In this document: positions 23,251 to 31,928 of the stretch, piece by piece
Position numbering within the stretch: position 1 is the stretch's first letter
Layout: every line of letters starts with the position of its first letter
Made by a program: the position numbers and the translations under genes
The notes under the pieces: model-generated
What the model saw: only the letters and a program-made list of their open reading frames with translations
Databases searched by the model: none
What the model was told of the DNA's origin: nothing
Source: Acidimicrobiales bacterium
Lineage (GTDB): Bacteria; Actinomycetota; Acidimicrobiia; Acidimicrobiales; UBA8190
Length of the DNA stretch: 32,578 nt
Reading direction: 5' to 3'
Assembly (NCBI GenBank): GCA_030040015.1
Contig: JASHUM010000130.1
Coordinates: 1-32,578 of the forward strand

Positions 23251-23287
23251 TCGGCTGGAGTGGCCAAAAAGGAGCCGATTTTTTTTT
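23251..23287 (+). terminator. Intrinsic terminator / possible attenuator before the ExxE transporter
   Basis: TCGGCT (23251-23256) pairs with AGCCGA (23273-23278), directly followed by nine T (23279-23287), rare in this GC-rich sequence. The loop contains TGGCCA. Upstream CCGA (23239-23242) could pair instead with the TCGG of the left arm, a simple antiterminator. It lies 66 nt before the next start codon. Confidence 0.6.
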
Positions 23288-23353
23288 CGGAAATAGCGAC
23301 GACGGTATTTTCTCGGTCCCTGCAGCGCGACCGCCGAGTGTCAAGGTGAGCGG

Positions 23354-24136
23354 ATGAGCCTGTTTTCGGCGGTGCCCACCACGTCCTCAGAGGTGGTGTT
23401 GGTGCTCGCCGTCTTCGGTGCGACGGCCGTGGAGATGGTGGAAGCGCTGACGATCGTCGTGGCCGTCGGGGCGACGTCGGGCTGGCGCACCGCGCTCGGA
23501 GGCGCGGCGGGCGCGCTCGTCCTCCTCGGCGCCCTGGTCGTCGTCGGGGGCGTGCCGTTGGTGCGGTGGGTCCCTCTCTCCGATCTGCGGATGGCTGTGG
23601 GTTCGGTGCTCTTGCTGCTCGGGCTGCAGTGGCTGGTCAAAGCGGTGTTGCGCGGCGCCGGCGTACTGGCCAGGCACGACGAGGACCTCGCCTACACCGA
23701 GACCGTGCGGGCCCTGTCGGCCCCGAGCGGGAACGCCCGGGCGGAGGGCTTGGCCGTTGCCTTCAAGGGCGTGTTGCTCGAGGGAGTGGAGGTCGTCGTC
23801 ATCGTCGTCGGTGCCGGGGCGGCCCAGCACCGCCTCGGACCGGCGGCCGGGGCGGCCGGGGCGGCGGCACTGCTCGTGGCAGGAGCCGGGATCGTGCTCG
23901 CCCGTCGGCTGTCGCGGATCCCGGAGAACACGCTCAAGCTCGCCGTCGGGGTCATGCTCAGCTCGTTCGGCCTCTTCTGGGCCGGCGAGGGCGCCGGGGT
24001 GGACTGGCCGGGGTCGGAGGCGACTCTCCCTGTTCTGGTGGGGGTCTTCGGGGCGCTGGCCGCACTGCTCGTGCTCTGGGGCCGCCGTGCCGGTGCTGGC
24101 GGTTCGTCCCCGACGGAACGGGCGGCACCGACGTGA
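23354..24136 (+). CDS. Multi-pass membrane protein with repeated ExxE motif, putative ion transporter
   Basis: A 260-aa protein with about seven hydrophobic helices. Two matching segments, AVEMVEALTIVVAVG (E27, E30) and LLEGVEVVVIVVGAG (E143, E146), suggest an internal duplication with an acidic pair in each half. This recalls the REGLE helices of FTR1 iron permeases and the ExGD repeats of TMEM165/UPF0016 exporters. I believe it belongs to the uncharacterised COG4280-type membrane proteins. Metal transport is inference. AAGGTGAG lies just before the ATG. The upstream region carries a terminator-like attenuator. The stop overlaps the next gene's GTG, so both are likely coupled. Confidence 0.7.
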   Translation: MSLFSAVPTTSSEVVLVLAVFGATAVEMVEALTIVVAVGATSGWRTALGGAAGALVLLGALVVVGGVPLVRWVPLSDLRMAVGSVLLLLGLQWLVKAVLRGAGVLARHDEDLAYTETVRALSAPSGNARAEGLAVAFKGVLLEGVEVVVIVVGAGAAQHRLGPAAGAAGAAALLVAGAGIVLARRLSRIPENTLKLAVGVMLSSFGLFWAGEGAGVDWPGSEATLPVLVGVFGALAALLVLWGRRAGAGGSSPTERAAPT

Positions 24137-24357
24137 GGGTGGTCCGCGCCGTGTGGCGCGCCGTCGCCGGCGAGTCGCCCGAAATGGTCCTCGTCGTCGT
24201 CGCCGTGGTGGTGCTGGCCCTCGTATTCACCCATCGGGGCGTGGTGGTCGTCGTCCTCCCGTTGGTCGTCGGGCTGGCCGTCACCGCCAGCGTGACGACG
24301 CGGGTGCGCCAACTACGCCGGCGCAGCGGCGCCGGGAATCAGTGGAAGGGGAGCTGA
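24133..24357 (+). CDS. 74-aa membrane protein coupled to the ExxE transporter
   Basis: The GTG start overlaps the upstream stop as GTGA. The product has two very hydrophobic Val-rich helices (EMVLVVVAVVVLALVFTH and VVVVVLPLVVGLAVTASV) between basic ends. I do not recognise a family. Tight coupling suggests a small subunit or partner of the ExxE protein. Its last 19 bp overlap the convergent gene. Confidence 0.6.
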   Translation: MRVVRAVWRAVAGESPEMVLVVVAVVVLALVFTHRGVVVVVLPLVVGLAVTASVTTRVRQLRRRSGAGNQWKGS

Positions 24358-24614
24358 CCGTAGGTGCTGCACAGGCCGAAGGCTTCGATGAGCACGAAGG
24401 CGAACACCACGGCGATCACGACGAACCTCATGGTCCTGCCGACGCGCCGGGTCCGTACCGGGGGCATGTACCAGGCGGGGAGCGCGCCGGGAGAAAGCCC
24501 GAGGTAGACGTCGACGGGGACGGCGCCGGGGTCGAGGGGCGCGTCCGGGTCGGCGCCGAGGGCGAGCGCGGTGAGCTCGGCATCGCTGAGCGCAAGGCCG
24601 GGGTCGATCGCCAT
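24339..24614 (-). CDS. Small single-pass membrane protein, hypothetical
   Basis: A 91-aa protein with an acidic, Pro/Ala-rich soluble N-terminus (MAIDPGLALSDAELTALALG, DPGAVPVDVYLGLSPG), a basic patch VRTRRVGRTMR, then one helix FVVIAVVFAFVLIEAFGLC near the C-terminus. The topology is that of a tail-anchored protein with the N-terminus in the cytosol. ATG 24614 lies 6 nt after a minus-strand GATGAT, a leaderless arrangement also seen at 9193. I do not recognise the family. Confidence 0.65.
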   Translation of the reverse strand: MAIDPGLALSDAELTALALGADPDAPLDPGAVPVDVYLGLSPGALPAWYMPPVRTRRVGRTMRFVVIAVVFAFVLIEAFGLCSTYGQLPFH

Positions 24615-24691
24615 GAACAGATCATCCCATCCGTGCCCGTGCCAGAATGGTCGCTCGGGCCGGGCGCCGCCGTGAGGGGCTCTCGGCCGCT

Positions 24692-24780
24692 GGAGAGGTG
24701 CGAGAGCGGCCGAATCGGACTCACTGCTAATGAGTTGACCTGGGAGACCGGGTCCGAGGGTTCAAATCCCTCCCTCTCCG
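24692..24780 (+). tRNA. tRNA-Ser (anticodon GCU)
   Basis: Acceptor arm GGAGAGG pairs with CCTCTCC, followed by discriminator G73. GGTTCAAATCC forms the T-arm and a long variable arm marks a class II tRNA. The anticodon stem ACTCA/TGAGT encloses CTGCTAA, giving GCT, which reads AGY serine codons. CCA is not encoded. Confidence 0.96.
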
Positions 24781-24845
24781 CTCACACCACGCGTGCGCGT
24801 TCGCCGTCCCTCGGGCAGCGAGCGCCTCGCCGGTAGATTGGCCCC

Positions 24846-26129
24846 GTGGCCAGCCGGTACTTCCTCGAGACCCTGGGATGTCCGAAGAACCAGGTCGACT
24901 CGGACAAGTTGGCCGGCACCCTGGCTGCCGACGGCTACGTCCCGGCTCCCTCGGCCGAGGATGCCGACCTGGTGGTGGTCAACACCTGCGCCTTCATCGA
25001 GGCGGCCCGCCAGGAGTCGATCGACACCATCCTCGCCTTGGCCGAGTCGCGTCGGCCCGGTGCCCACCTGGTGGTGACCGGCTGCCTGGCCGAGCGCTAC
25101 GGCGCCGAGCTGGCAAAGGCACTTCCCGAGGTCGACCTGGTGGCCGGGTTCGGCGTGCCCGTCACCCTCGGCCCGGCCCGAGACCGAGGCGCTCGAGCCG
25201 TTCCGTCCTTCGACCTGCTCGAGTTGCCCCGGCCCCCCCACTTCTCGCCCTGGGCGTACGTCAAGGTGGCTGAGGGGTGTGACCGGCGGTGCGGCTTTTG
25301 CGCCATCCCGTCGTTTCGCGGGCCGCAGCGTTCCCGTGCGCTCGACGGCATCGTCGACGAGGTGGAGGCGCTCGGTTCCACGGTGCGCGAGGTGGTGCTG
25401 GTGGCCCAGGACCTCGCTTCCTACGGGCTCGACCGCACCGGCGGTCCCCGGGGGAAGGTGGGACCCCGCCGGCCCATCGTCGAGCTCGTGTCGCGGGTGG
25501 CGGCGATGGTGGACCGGGTGCGGCTGCTCTACCTCTACCCGTCGGCACTCGACGACGAGCTCGTGGCCGCCGTTCTCGGCACCGGCGTGGCCTACTTCGA
25601 CCTGTCCCTCCAGCACGCCTCTCGACGACATCTCCGGCGAATGCGCCGGTGGGGAGACGGGGCGCGGTTCCTCGAGCGCATCGCTGCCATCCGCCGGGCG
25701 GCACCCGAGGCGGCGTTCCGGTCTTCGTTCATCCTTGGCTACCCGGGCGAGACCGAGGAGGACCACGACGAGCTGCTCGCCTTCTTGGCCGAGGCGCGCC
25801 TCGACTGGGGCGGGTTCTTCCCGTTCTCCGAGGAGCCGGGGACGCACGCCGCCGGCGCAGAGCCCAAGGTCCCCTCGGATTTGGCCATGGAGCGCCTGCG
25901 TGAGTGCGCCGAGCTGCAAGACGCCATCACCGCCGAGCGGCGCGCCGCCCTGGTCGGTAGCGACGTCGACGTGTTGGTGGACCAGGCGGGCGAGGGCCGA
26001 TCGTTTCGCGAGGCCCCTGAGATCGACGGGGTGGTCCACGTCGACGAGGGTCTCCCCCCCGGGAGCGTGCACCGGCTCCGGGTGACCGACGCCTGTGGTC
26101 CCGACCTGTGGGCGCAGCCAGCGCCGTGA
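24846..26129 (+). CDS. rimO: Ribosomal protein S12 methylthiotransferase RimO
   Basis: A radical-SAM enzyme that methylthiolates an Asp of ribosomal protein S12. The 427-aa protein has the three N-terminal cluster cysteines C12 (GCPKNQVDSD), C48 (NTCAFI) and C80 (TGCLAE). The radical-SAM triad is C145, C149 and C152 in CDRRCGFC. A C-terminal TRAM domain starts near residue 365. GCPKNQVDSD is diagnostic for RimO over MiaB. GTG 24846 lies 6 nt after TAGATT, a clear leaderless arrangement. The stop overlaps the pgsA start as GTGA. Confidence 0.95.
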   Translation: MASRYFLETLGCPKNQVDSDKLAGTLAADGYVPAPSAEDADLVVVNTCAFIEAARQESIDTILALAESRRPGAHLVVTGCLAERYGAELAKALPEVDLVAGFGVPVTLGPARDRGARAVPSFDLLELPRPPHFSPWAYVKVAEGCDRRCGFCAIPSFRGPQRSRALDGIVDEVEALGSTVREVVLVAQDLASYGLDRTGGPRGKVGPRRPIVELVSRVAAMVDRVRLLYLYPSALDDELVAAVLGTGVAYFDLSLQHASRRHLRRMRRWGDGARFLERIAAIRRAAPEAAFRSSFILGYPGETEEDHDELLAFLAEARLDWGGFFPFSEEPGTHAAGAEPKVPSDLAMERLRECAELQDAITAERRAALVGSDVDVLVDQAGEGRSFREAPEIDGVVHVDEGLPPGSVHRLRVTDACGPDLWAQPAP

Positions 26130-26707
26130 GTGGCTCGTCGTCCACCTTCGGGCCTTCGGCCCTGGTGACGCCGGCCAACGCCCTGACCCTGGCCCGACTG
26201 GGCGCCACCCCGGTGGTCGTGGCCATGGTGGCTGCCACCGGAGCGGGGTGGGCAGCGTTCTCCGTGGCGTTCGCCGTGGGCGCCACCGACGGAGTGGACG
26301 GGTGGCTGGCACGGCGGCAGGGAGCGACGCGCTCGGGCGCCTTCTTGGACCCCCTCGCCGACAAGGTGGCCGTGGTCGCCGTGCTGGGGGCCTTGGCCGG
26401 ACGCGGGATCGTGTGGTGGCTGCCGGTGGTGCTCATCGCCGCCCGAGAGCTCTCCATGGTCGTCTACCGCATGGCGATGGGCCGCCGCGGCGTCTCCATC
26501 CCGGCTCGGCCGTCGGCCAAGGTGAAGACGCTCGTGCAGGGCGTGGCCATCCTCCTCGCCCTGGCGCCGCCGGTGTCCCCGCACCACGTCGTGGTCTCCG
26601 CCGCGCTGTGGACGGCGGTGGCCCTCACCCTCGTGACCGGCGTGCAGTACCTCCACGACGGGCGCAGGGCGGCCATGAGTACGACAGCCGAACTGGCTCA
26701 CCCGTGA
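26126..26707 (+). CDS. pgsA: CDP-diacylglycerol-glycerol-3-phosphate 3-phosphatidyltransferase-like
   Basis: A 193-aa membrane enzyme of the CDP-alcohol phosphatidyltransferase family, probably making phosphatidylglycerol phosphate. The family signature D-x2-DG-x2-AR-x8-G-x3-D-x3-D is complete in TDGVDGWLARRQGATRSGAF followed by LDPLADK. NALTLARLG precedes it, as usual. Four to six hydrophobic helices. I chose GTG 26126, which overlaps the rimO stop, over the GTG at 26108. The stop overlaps the cinA start as GTGA. The exact alcohol acceptor is inferred from the conserved rimO-pgsA-cinA order. Confidence 0.9.
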   Translation: MSGSSSTFGPSALVTPANALTLARLGATPVVVAMVAATGAGWAAFSVAFAVGATDGVDGWLARRQGATRSGAFLDPLADKVAVVAVLGALAGRGIVWWLPVVLIAARELSMVVYRMAMGRRGVSIPARPSAKVKTLVQGVAILLALAPPVSPHHVVVSAALWTAVALTLVTGVQYLHDGRRAAMSTTAELAHP

Positions 26708-27957
26708 GAGTGGAGATCGTGGCGGTGGGGACCGAGCTCCTGCTCGGGCAGATCGCCGACACCAATTCCAAGTGGCTGGGCGAGCAACTGGCGCTGGCCG
26801 GCGTCGATTCCCACTTCCACCAGGCCGTGGGGGACAACCACCGGCGCATCGTCCTCGCCTTGCGGACGGCGCTGGCCCGAGGTGACGGCGTCATCACCTG
26901 CGGCGGACTCGGCCCGACCCACGACGACATCACCCGGCAGTCCATCGCCGAGGTGATGAACGTCCCTCTCGAGCGCGACCCCCAGATCGTGGCGCGCATC
27001 GCCGAACTGTTCGCGTCGCGGGGCCGGGCCATGCCCGAGAGCAACGAGCGTCAGGCGGACGTCCCGCACGGAGCCACGCCGATCCCCCAGCAGCTCGGCA
27101 CGGCCCCCGGTCTCCTCTGTCCGGTGGGCAACAAGGTGGTCTACGCGTTGCCCGGTGTGCCGTACGAGATGCAGGAGATGTTCACCCGGGCTGTGCTCCC
27201 CGACCTCCGGCGTAGACAAGGGGAGGCCGGAGAGACCGGTGTGATCGTCAGCCGGGTGGTGAAGACGTGGGGCATGAGCGAGTCGGGCCTGGGCGAGGTG
27301 CTGGCGAAGCGCATCGCAGCGCTGGACGAGGCGGGTGGCAACCCCACGCTCGCGTTGCTGGCCAGCGGCATCGAGGGTATCAAGGTGCGCCTCACGGCCA
27401 AGGCGGCCGACGCCTCGGCCGCCGCCGCTCTGCTGCAAGCCGAGGAAGCCCACGTACGCGCTGCCGTGGGTGAGGCGGTCTTCGGTACCGACGACGAGAC
27501 CATGGAGTCCGCCGTTTCCACCTTGCTCAGGGCGCAGACGAAGACGCTGGCGTTGGCCGAGTCGGTCACGGGCGGGCTGATCGCCGCCCGCCTGGTCAAC
27601 GTGCCCGGCGCCAGCTCCTGGTTCAGAGGGGCGGTGGTGGCGTACGACTCGAGGATCAAGCACTCGATCCTCGCCGTACCCGAGGGGCCGGTCGTCTCAG
27701 AGGCGGCTGCCCGGGCCATGGCCGAAGGGGCCCGCAACGTGCTCGAGGCCGATGTGGGCCTGGCCATCACCGGCGTGGCCGGGCCGGAGGACCAGGACGG
27801 TCAGAGGCCGGGGACGGTGTTCGTCGGACTGGCGCTCGAAGAGGGAAGTGAGGCCGTGGAACTGCATCTGCCCGGAGATCGCGAGCGCGTCCGGCAGTAC
27901 TCCGCCATCTCGGCGTTGGACATCCTGCGGCGCCGGCTCCTGGGCGTCCGGGCCTGA
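26704..27957 (+). CDS. cinA: CinA-family protein (NMN deamidase / competence-damage-like)
   Basis: A 417-aa two-domain protein. Residues 1-165 form the molybdopterin-binding-like (COG1058) domain (VEIVAVGTELLLGQIADTNS, CGGLGPTHDDITR, LPGVPYEMQEM). Residues about 260-417 form the CinA C-terminal amidohydrolase domain (LALAESVTGGLIAARL, GAVVAYDSRIKH, AITGVAGPE, GTVFVGLA), associated with NMN deamidation. The GTG start overlaps the pgsA stop. In many actinobacteria recA lies close downstream; here a macrodomain gene and a secreted peptidase gene on the other strand, plus thpR, intervene. Confidence 0.93.
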   Translation: MRVEIVAVGTELLLGQIADTNSKWLGEQLALAGVDSHFHQAVGDNHRRIVLALRTALARGDGVITCGGLGPTHDDITRQSIAEVMNVPLERDPQIVARIAELFASRGRAMPESNERQADVPHGATPIPQQLGTAPGLLCPVGNKVVYALPGVPYEMQEMFTRAVLPDLRRRQGEAGETGVIVSRVVKTWGMSESGLGEVLAKRIAALDEAGGNPTLALLASGIEGIKVRLTAKAADASAAAALLQAEEAHVRAAVGEAVFGTDDETMESAVSTLLRAQTKTLALAESVTGGLIAARLVNVPGASSWFRGAVVAYDSRIKHSILAVPEGPVVSEAAARAMAEGARNVLEADVGLAITGVAGPEDQDGQRPGTVFVGLALEEGSEAVELHLPGDRERVRQYSAISALDILRRRLLGVRA

Positions 27958-27971
27958 CGCCGAGGTTCCGC

Positions 27972-28481
27972 TCAGGCGGGCTCCACCCCGAGCGCGACGT
28001 ACAGCTCGTGGGTGGCGCGGTCGAAGGCGACGAGGCGCACCAGCTCCACGTCGGTGCCGGCGTCGCTCACGGTGCGCACCGCCACGTCGGCGGCCTGCTC
28101 GGGCGGGTACCCGTACACGCCGGTCGAGATGGCGGGAAAGGCGACCGAGGTCGCCCCGAGCTCGTCGGCCACCTCCAACGAGCGCCGATAGCACGACGTC
28201 AGCACCTCTGCCTCGCCGTGCCGTCCGCCCGACCACACCGGGCCGACGGTATGGATGATCCAGCGTGCCGGCAGACGAAATCCCGATGTGGCCTTGGCGT
28301 CCCCGGGCTCGCATCCGCCCAGCACGGCGCAGGCGGCGCGCAGATCGGCTGCGCCGGCGGCGCGGTGGATGGCTCCGTCCACGCCGCCACCACCGGCCAA
28401 CCTGGCGTTGGCGGCGTTCACCACGGCGTGGACTTCCTCGGCGGTGATGTCACCCAGCACCGCCTCTACACGGGGCGCCAC
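27972..28481 (-). CDS. Macrodomain protein (ADP-ribose-binding, MacroD-like)
   Basis: A 169-aa protein that is essentially one macrodomain. Ligand-binding motifs are [21 protein letters not shown] (GDIT and NAAN) followed by [24 protein letters not shown] and [14 protein letters not shown]. This matches MacroD-type O-acetyl-ADP-ribose deacetylases / mono-ADP-ribose hydrolases. Start GTG 28481 lies 7 nt after a minus-strand CAGAAT; a more upstream start is possible. It is convergent with cinA (14 nt) and downstream of the eqolisin gene on the same strand (20 nt). Confidence 0.92.
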   Translation of the reverse strand: MAPRVEAVLGDITAEEVHAVVNAANARLAGGGGVDGAIHRAAGAADLRAACAVLGGCEPGDAKATSGFRLPARWIIHTVGPVWSGGRHGEAEVLTSCYRRSLEVADELGATSVAFPAISTGVYGYPPEQAADVAVRTVSDAGTDVELVRLVAFDRATHELYVALGVEPA

Positions 28482-28501
28482 GGCCCCGATTCTGTCCCCG
28501 G

Positions 28502-29470
28502 TTACGGTGCCGCGGGTTGTGTCGAGCCGTAGGCGCAGGCGAACCCGTTGTCCGCCGGGCTCGGACCAGGAGCAGAGGGGATCGAGACCACCGATCCCGA
28601 AGACAGGAATCCGCCTCCTTGGACCATCTCGCCGCCGGTGCCGTTCTGCAGCGCGATCGACGAGCCGTTCACGGTGGCGGAGCTGAATGCGGTCGACGCG
28701 TAGTGGGCCAGGGTGGCGATACTCCCGTCGACCTCGGGCGCCTCGACGATCCACTCGGCCGAGGTGCCCGGTCCCGAGTACGTCTGGGTGGTGGAGAAGG
28801 TCTCCGGCGTGGTCAACGTGTGGTTGGGACCGCCGCTGTCCGTTACTGCGATGGACCAGGTGGAGCCCGACACGTCCTTGATCGTCACCGTGATGGAGTC
28901 ACCGGGATCCACCGTGAAGTTGGGGATGGTCGTCTCGGAGGCCGGGAGGATCTCCCACCATGCCGAGTACTCCGCCGTGCCGTTGATGACGTCCTGCTCG
29001 GTACCCGCCTGGATGAGGTCGTCGTTGGTGAAGCCGTCGATGCCCGTCCACACCGCCGAGTAGGTGTTCGACGAGCCGCCGAGTCCGAACAGGCCCCTGC
29101 CCGAGCTGCCCGAGCTGGTCACGGTGGGCACCGTCCACGTGCCGCTCACGCCCGTGTAGTGCACGCCCGAGGCGGGAACGCACGAGGCCGGCGACGTGGT
29201 GGAGACGGCATAACCCGACCAGTTCTCCGACTGCCAGCAGATGCTCGAGGACGACGACGAGGAGGAGCCCTTCGACGAGCCTCGCCCGATCGTCGTGAGC
29301 CGGTTGACGAGATGTGCCGGCTGCATACTCAACGCCTGCGACAACGACGGGACAGCCGTTGCCGACATCGTGGCCGCACCCAGCACCGCCGCACCTCCGG
29401 CAATGGCCACGATTGTCAGCCGCCCGGTCATGGCACGTAGCCGACGCGATAAGAGCCGCCTCTCGAACAT
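28502..29470 (-). CDS. Secreted peptidase G1 (eqolisin, glutamic peptidase)
   Basis: A 322-aa protein with a signal peptide (basic start, hydrophobic [19 protein letters not shown], likely cut near residue 38-40), a Ser-rich linker (about 65-76) and an eqolisin domain. By alignment from memory to scytalidoglutamic peptidase, the catalytic pair is Gln154 ([11 protein letters not shown]) and Glu239 ([10 protein letters not shown]); WTGIDG and YSAWWEILP also match. Such enzymes work in acid. Four cysteines could form disulfides. The ATG has AGGAGG 5 nt upstream, a strong leadered start. It sits antisense between cinA and thpR-recA, next to a macrodomain gene. Confidence 0.9.
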   Translation of the reverse strand: MFERRLLSRRLRAMTGRLTIVAIAGGAAVLGAATMSATAVPSLSQALSMQPAHLVNRLTTIGRGSSKGSSSSSSSSICWQSENWSGYAVSTTSPASCVPASGVHYTGVSGTWTVPTVTSSGSSGRGLFGLGGSSNTYSAVWTGIDGFTNDDLIQAGTEQDVINGTAEYSAWWEILPASETTIPNFTVDPGDSITVTIKDVSGSTWSIAVTDSGGPNHTLTTPETFSTTQTYSGPGTSAEWIVEAPEVDGSIATLAHYASTAFSSATVNGSSIALQNGTGGEMVQGGGFLSSGSVVSIPSAPGPSPADNGFACAYGSTQPAAP

Positions 29471-29583
29471 CGCACCCTCCTGTGAGCCCACCTGCGCCAA
29501 TGTCGCGCTCCGAGACGCTAGTTGCACGCCAGGTGAGAGTCAACGGTCGCGCACGGGCAGGTCGAGGACGTCACACTGCAACG

Positions 29584-30123
29584 GTGCGACTCTTCGTGGC
29601 CATCGATCTGCCCGCCTGGCTGGAGGAGGCCGTGTCCCGCCTGCCCCGGCCCCACGACGAGCTGGTGCGATGGACGACGGCGGCCCAATGGCACGTCACG
29701 CTGCGCTTCCTGGGCGAGGTGGCTCCCGGTGCCCTTCCGGGTCCGGCCGGGCTCGTCGCCGCGCTCCGAACCGTGCCATCGGCAATGGCCGCCGAGGGTG
29801 GCATGCCGGTCGGGGCGGTCCTGGGGCCGACGGCAGAGTGGTTCCCGGGTCGCCACGTGCTCCAGGTCCCCGTGGCCGGTGTCGACGCCCTGGCTGCCTG
29901 CGTGGCTAGGGCCACAGCCGGCTGGGGACGCCCGTTCATGGGGTCCTTCCAGGGCCACCTGACCCTGGCCCGCTCTCGGGGACAAAAGCGAGGTCCGGCC
30001 GCCCTCGCCGGGGCCGGCGTGTCCGGGCGGTGGGAGGTGGAGGAGGTGGTCCTCTACTCCTCGACACCGGCTCCGGGCGGCCATCGCTACGAGGCGCTCG
30101 AGCGGGTGACCCTCTCGGCCTGA
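29584..30123 (+). CDS. thpR: RNA 2',3'-cyclic phosphodiesterase (2H superfamily)
   Basis: A 179-aa 2H phosphoesterase. The two HxTx motifs are HVTL (in AAQWHVTLRFLGEV) and HLTL (in FQGHLTLARSRG), with the start RLFVAIDLP typical of ThpR/LigT. It hydrolyses 2',3'-cyclic phosphate ends of RNA. GTG 29584 lies 6 nt after CACACT. The stop codon lies inside the first unit of a direct repeat. recA follows after 163 bp with its own promoter. Confidence 0.92.
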   Translation: MRLFVAIDLPAWLEEAVSRLPRPHDELVRWTTAAQWHVTLRFLGEVAPGALPGPAGLVAALRTVPSAMAAEGGMPVGAVLGPTAEWFPGRHVLQVPVAGVDALAACVARATAGWGRPFMGSFQGHLTLARSRGQKRGPAALAGAGVSGRWEVEEVVLYSSTPAPGGHRYEALERVTLSA

Positions 30124-30156
30124 TCCGTTGGTCCGTTGGGCCTGATCCGTTGGTCC
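30118..30156 (+). repeat. Two 17-bp direct repeats at 22-bp period
   Basis: GCCTGATCCGTTGGTCC occurs at 30118-30134 and 30140-30156, separated by GTTGG, so CCGTTGG occurs three times. The thpR stop lies in the first copy. The array ends 6 bp before the SOS box of recA. Confidence 0.85.
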
Positions 30157-30161
30157 ATGAC

Positions 30162-30185
30162 GAACAGGTGTTCGGGAACTACAGT
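30162..30185 (+). promoter_or_regulatory. LexA (SOS) box and recA promoter region
   Basis: GAACAGGTGTTC (30162-30173) matches the actinobacterial LexA box GAAC-N4-GTTC. TACAGT (30180-30185) is a likely -10, which puts the box in the spacer/-35 zone where LexA would block transcription. The leader to the recA ATG is about 95 nt and contains a small CCCCTGCGGGG hairpin. Confidence 0.85.
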
Positions 30186-30286
30186 GACGTGAGTCAGCGA
30201 CCCCTGCGGGGCAGTTACACCCCCTCCGTATGGTCCGTGCCGGTCGGAGCGAACGGAACACAGCGCGTAGAGAGGCAACGAGAGAG

Positions 30287-31336
<1,050 letters not shown>

Positions 31337-31357
31337 CCCCACCTCGTCGGGCCTCAC

Positions 31358-31388
31358 GGGGCCGGGTCACGAGCGGTGGCCCGGCCCC
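31358..31388 (+). terminator. Terminator hairpin after recA
   Basis: GGGGCCGGG (31358-31366) pairs with CCCGGCCCC (31380-31388) around a 13-nt loop, followed by GACTCTTGT. The stem is strong and the T-run poor. Confidence 0.6.
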
Positions 31389-31452
31389 GACTCTTGTACG
31401 GGCCATCGAGCTCCTCCGGCCAGCCCCCTGCCCGAAGTCATAAGGTGCCGCC

Positions 31453-31914
31453 ATGCGCGCTGCGGTGACCCTGCACATGAACGCCCCGCCGGAGCAGGTC
31501 TGGGCCCTGGTGAGCGACATCACCAAGATGGGCGAGTACAGCCCGGAAGTGGTCGAGGCCGAGTGGCTCGGCGATGCCACCGGACCGGCCGTCGGGGCCC
31601 GCTACCGCGGTCACGTGAAGCGCAACGAGAACTGGCTCGTCCTGTACTGGACGACGTGTGTCGTCACCGAGTGTGTCCCGGGTCAGGTGTTCGAGTTCAC
31701 GGTGACGATCCGCGACCGGCCGGTCAACACCTGGCGCTACGAGTTCAAGGCCACGGGCGACGGTGGCACCGACGTCACCGAGTCGTTCGACCTGGGCGAC
31801 AACATGTTCACCAAGATCTGGCGGCCACTGGGAGGGGTCCTGCGCGAGCGCCGCAACCGCCGTGACATGCTCACCACGCTGGAGCGCATCAAGGCGGTTG
31901 CCGAGAGCACGTAG
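31453..31914 (+). CDS. SRPBCC (START-like) family protein
   Basis: A 153-aa single helix-grip domain. It opens VTLHMNAPPEQVWALVSDITKMGEYSPEVVEAEWLG, the typical first strand and ligand-cavity helices, and ends with a long C-terminal helix (LRERRNRRDMLTTLERIKAV). Such proteins bind lipids or polyketide-like ligands; the ligand is unknown. ATG 31453 lies 6 nt after TAAGGT. Its stop is followed closely by the DinB-fold gene, so the two are probably co-transcribed. Confidence 0.88.
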   Translation: MRAAVTLHMNAPPEQVWALVSDITKMGEYSPEVVEAEWLGDATGPAVGARYRGHVKRNENWLVLYWTTCVVTECVPGQVFEFTVTIRDRPVNTWRYEFKATGDGGTDVTESFDLGDNMFTKIWRPLGGVLRERRNRRDMLTTLERIKAVAEST

Positions 31915-31928
31915 TGGAAGGGGTTGTG

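Larger units (their letters stand above)
22908..23353. other. 446-bp gene-free, AT-richer leader-like region
   Basis: No frame has convincing coding sequence on either strand. The region is visibly less GC-rich than its flanks. It contains a TGATCCG/CGGATCA inverted repeat with a third half-site, a CATTG...CAATG near-palindrome, and a terminator-like hairpin with nine T. The 66 nt between that hairpin and the next start include TATTTT (23306-23311) and AAGGTGAG just before the ATG. It could hold a small RNA gene or a long regulated 5' leader. Confidence 0.6.

Noticed and set aside
22908-23353. Known riboswitch before the ExxE transporter
   Set aside because: I looked for the conserved cores of yybP-ykoY, cobalamin, ydaO and SAM classes and could not place any. 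A covariance search would settle it.
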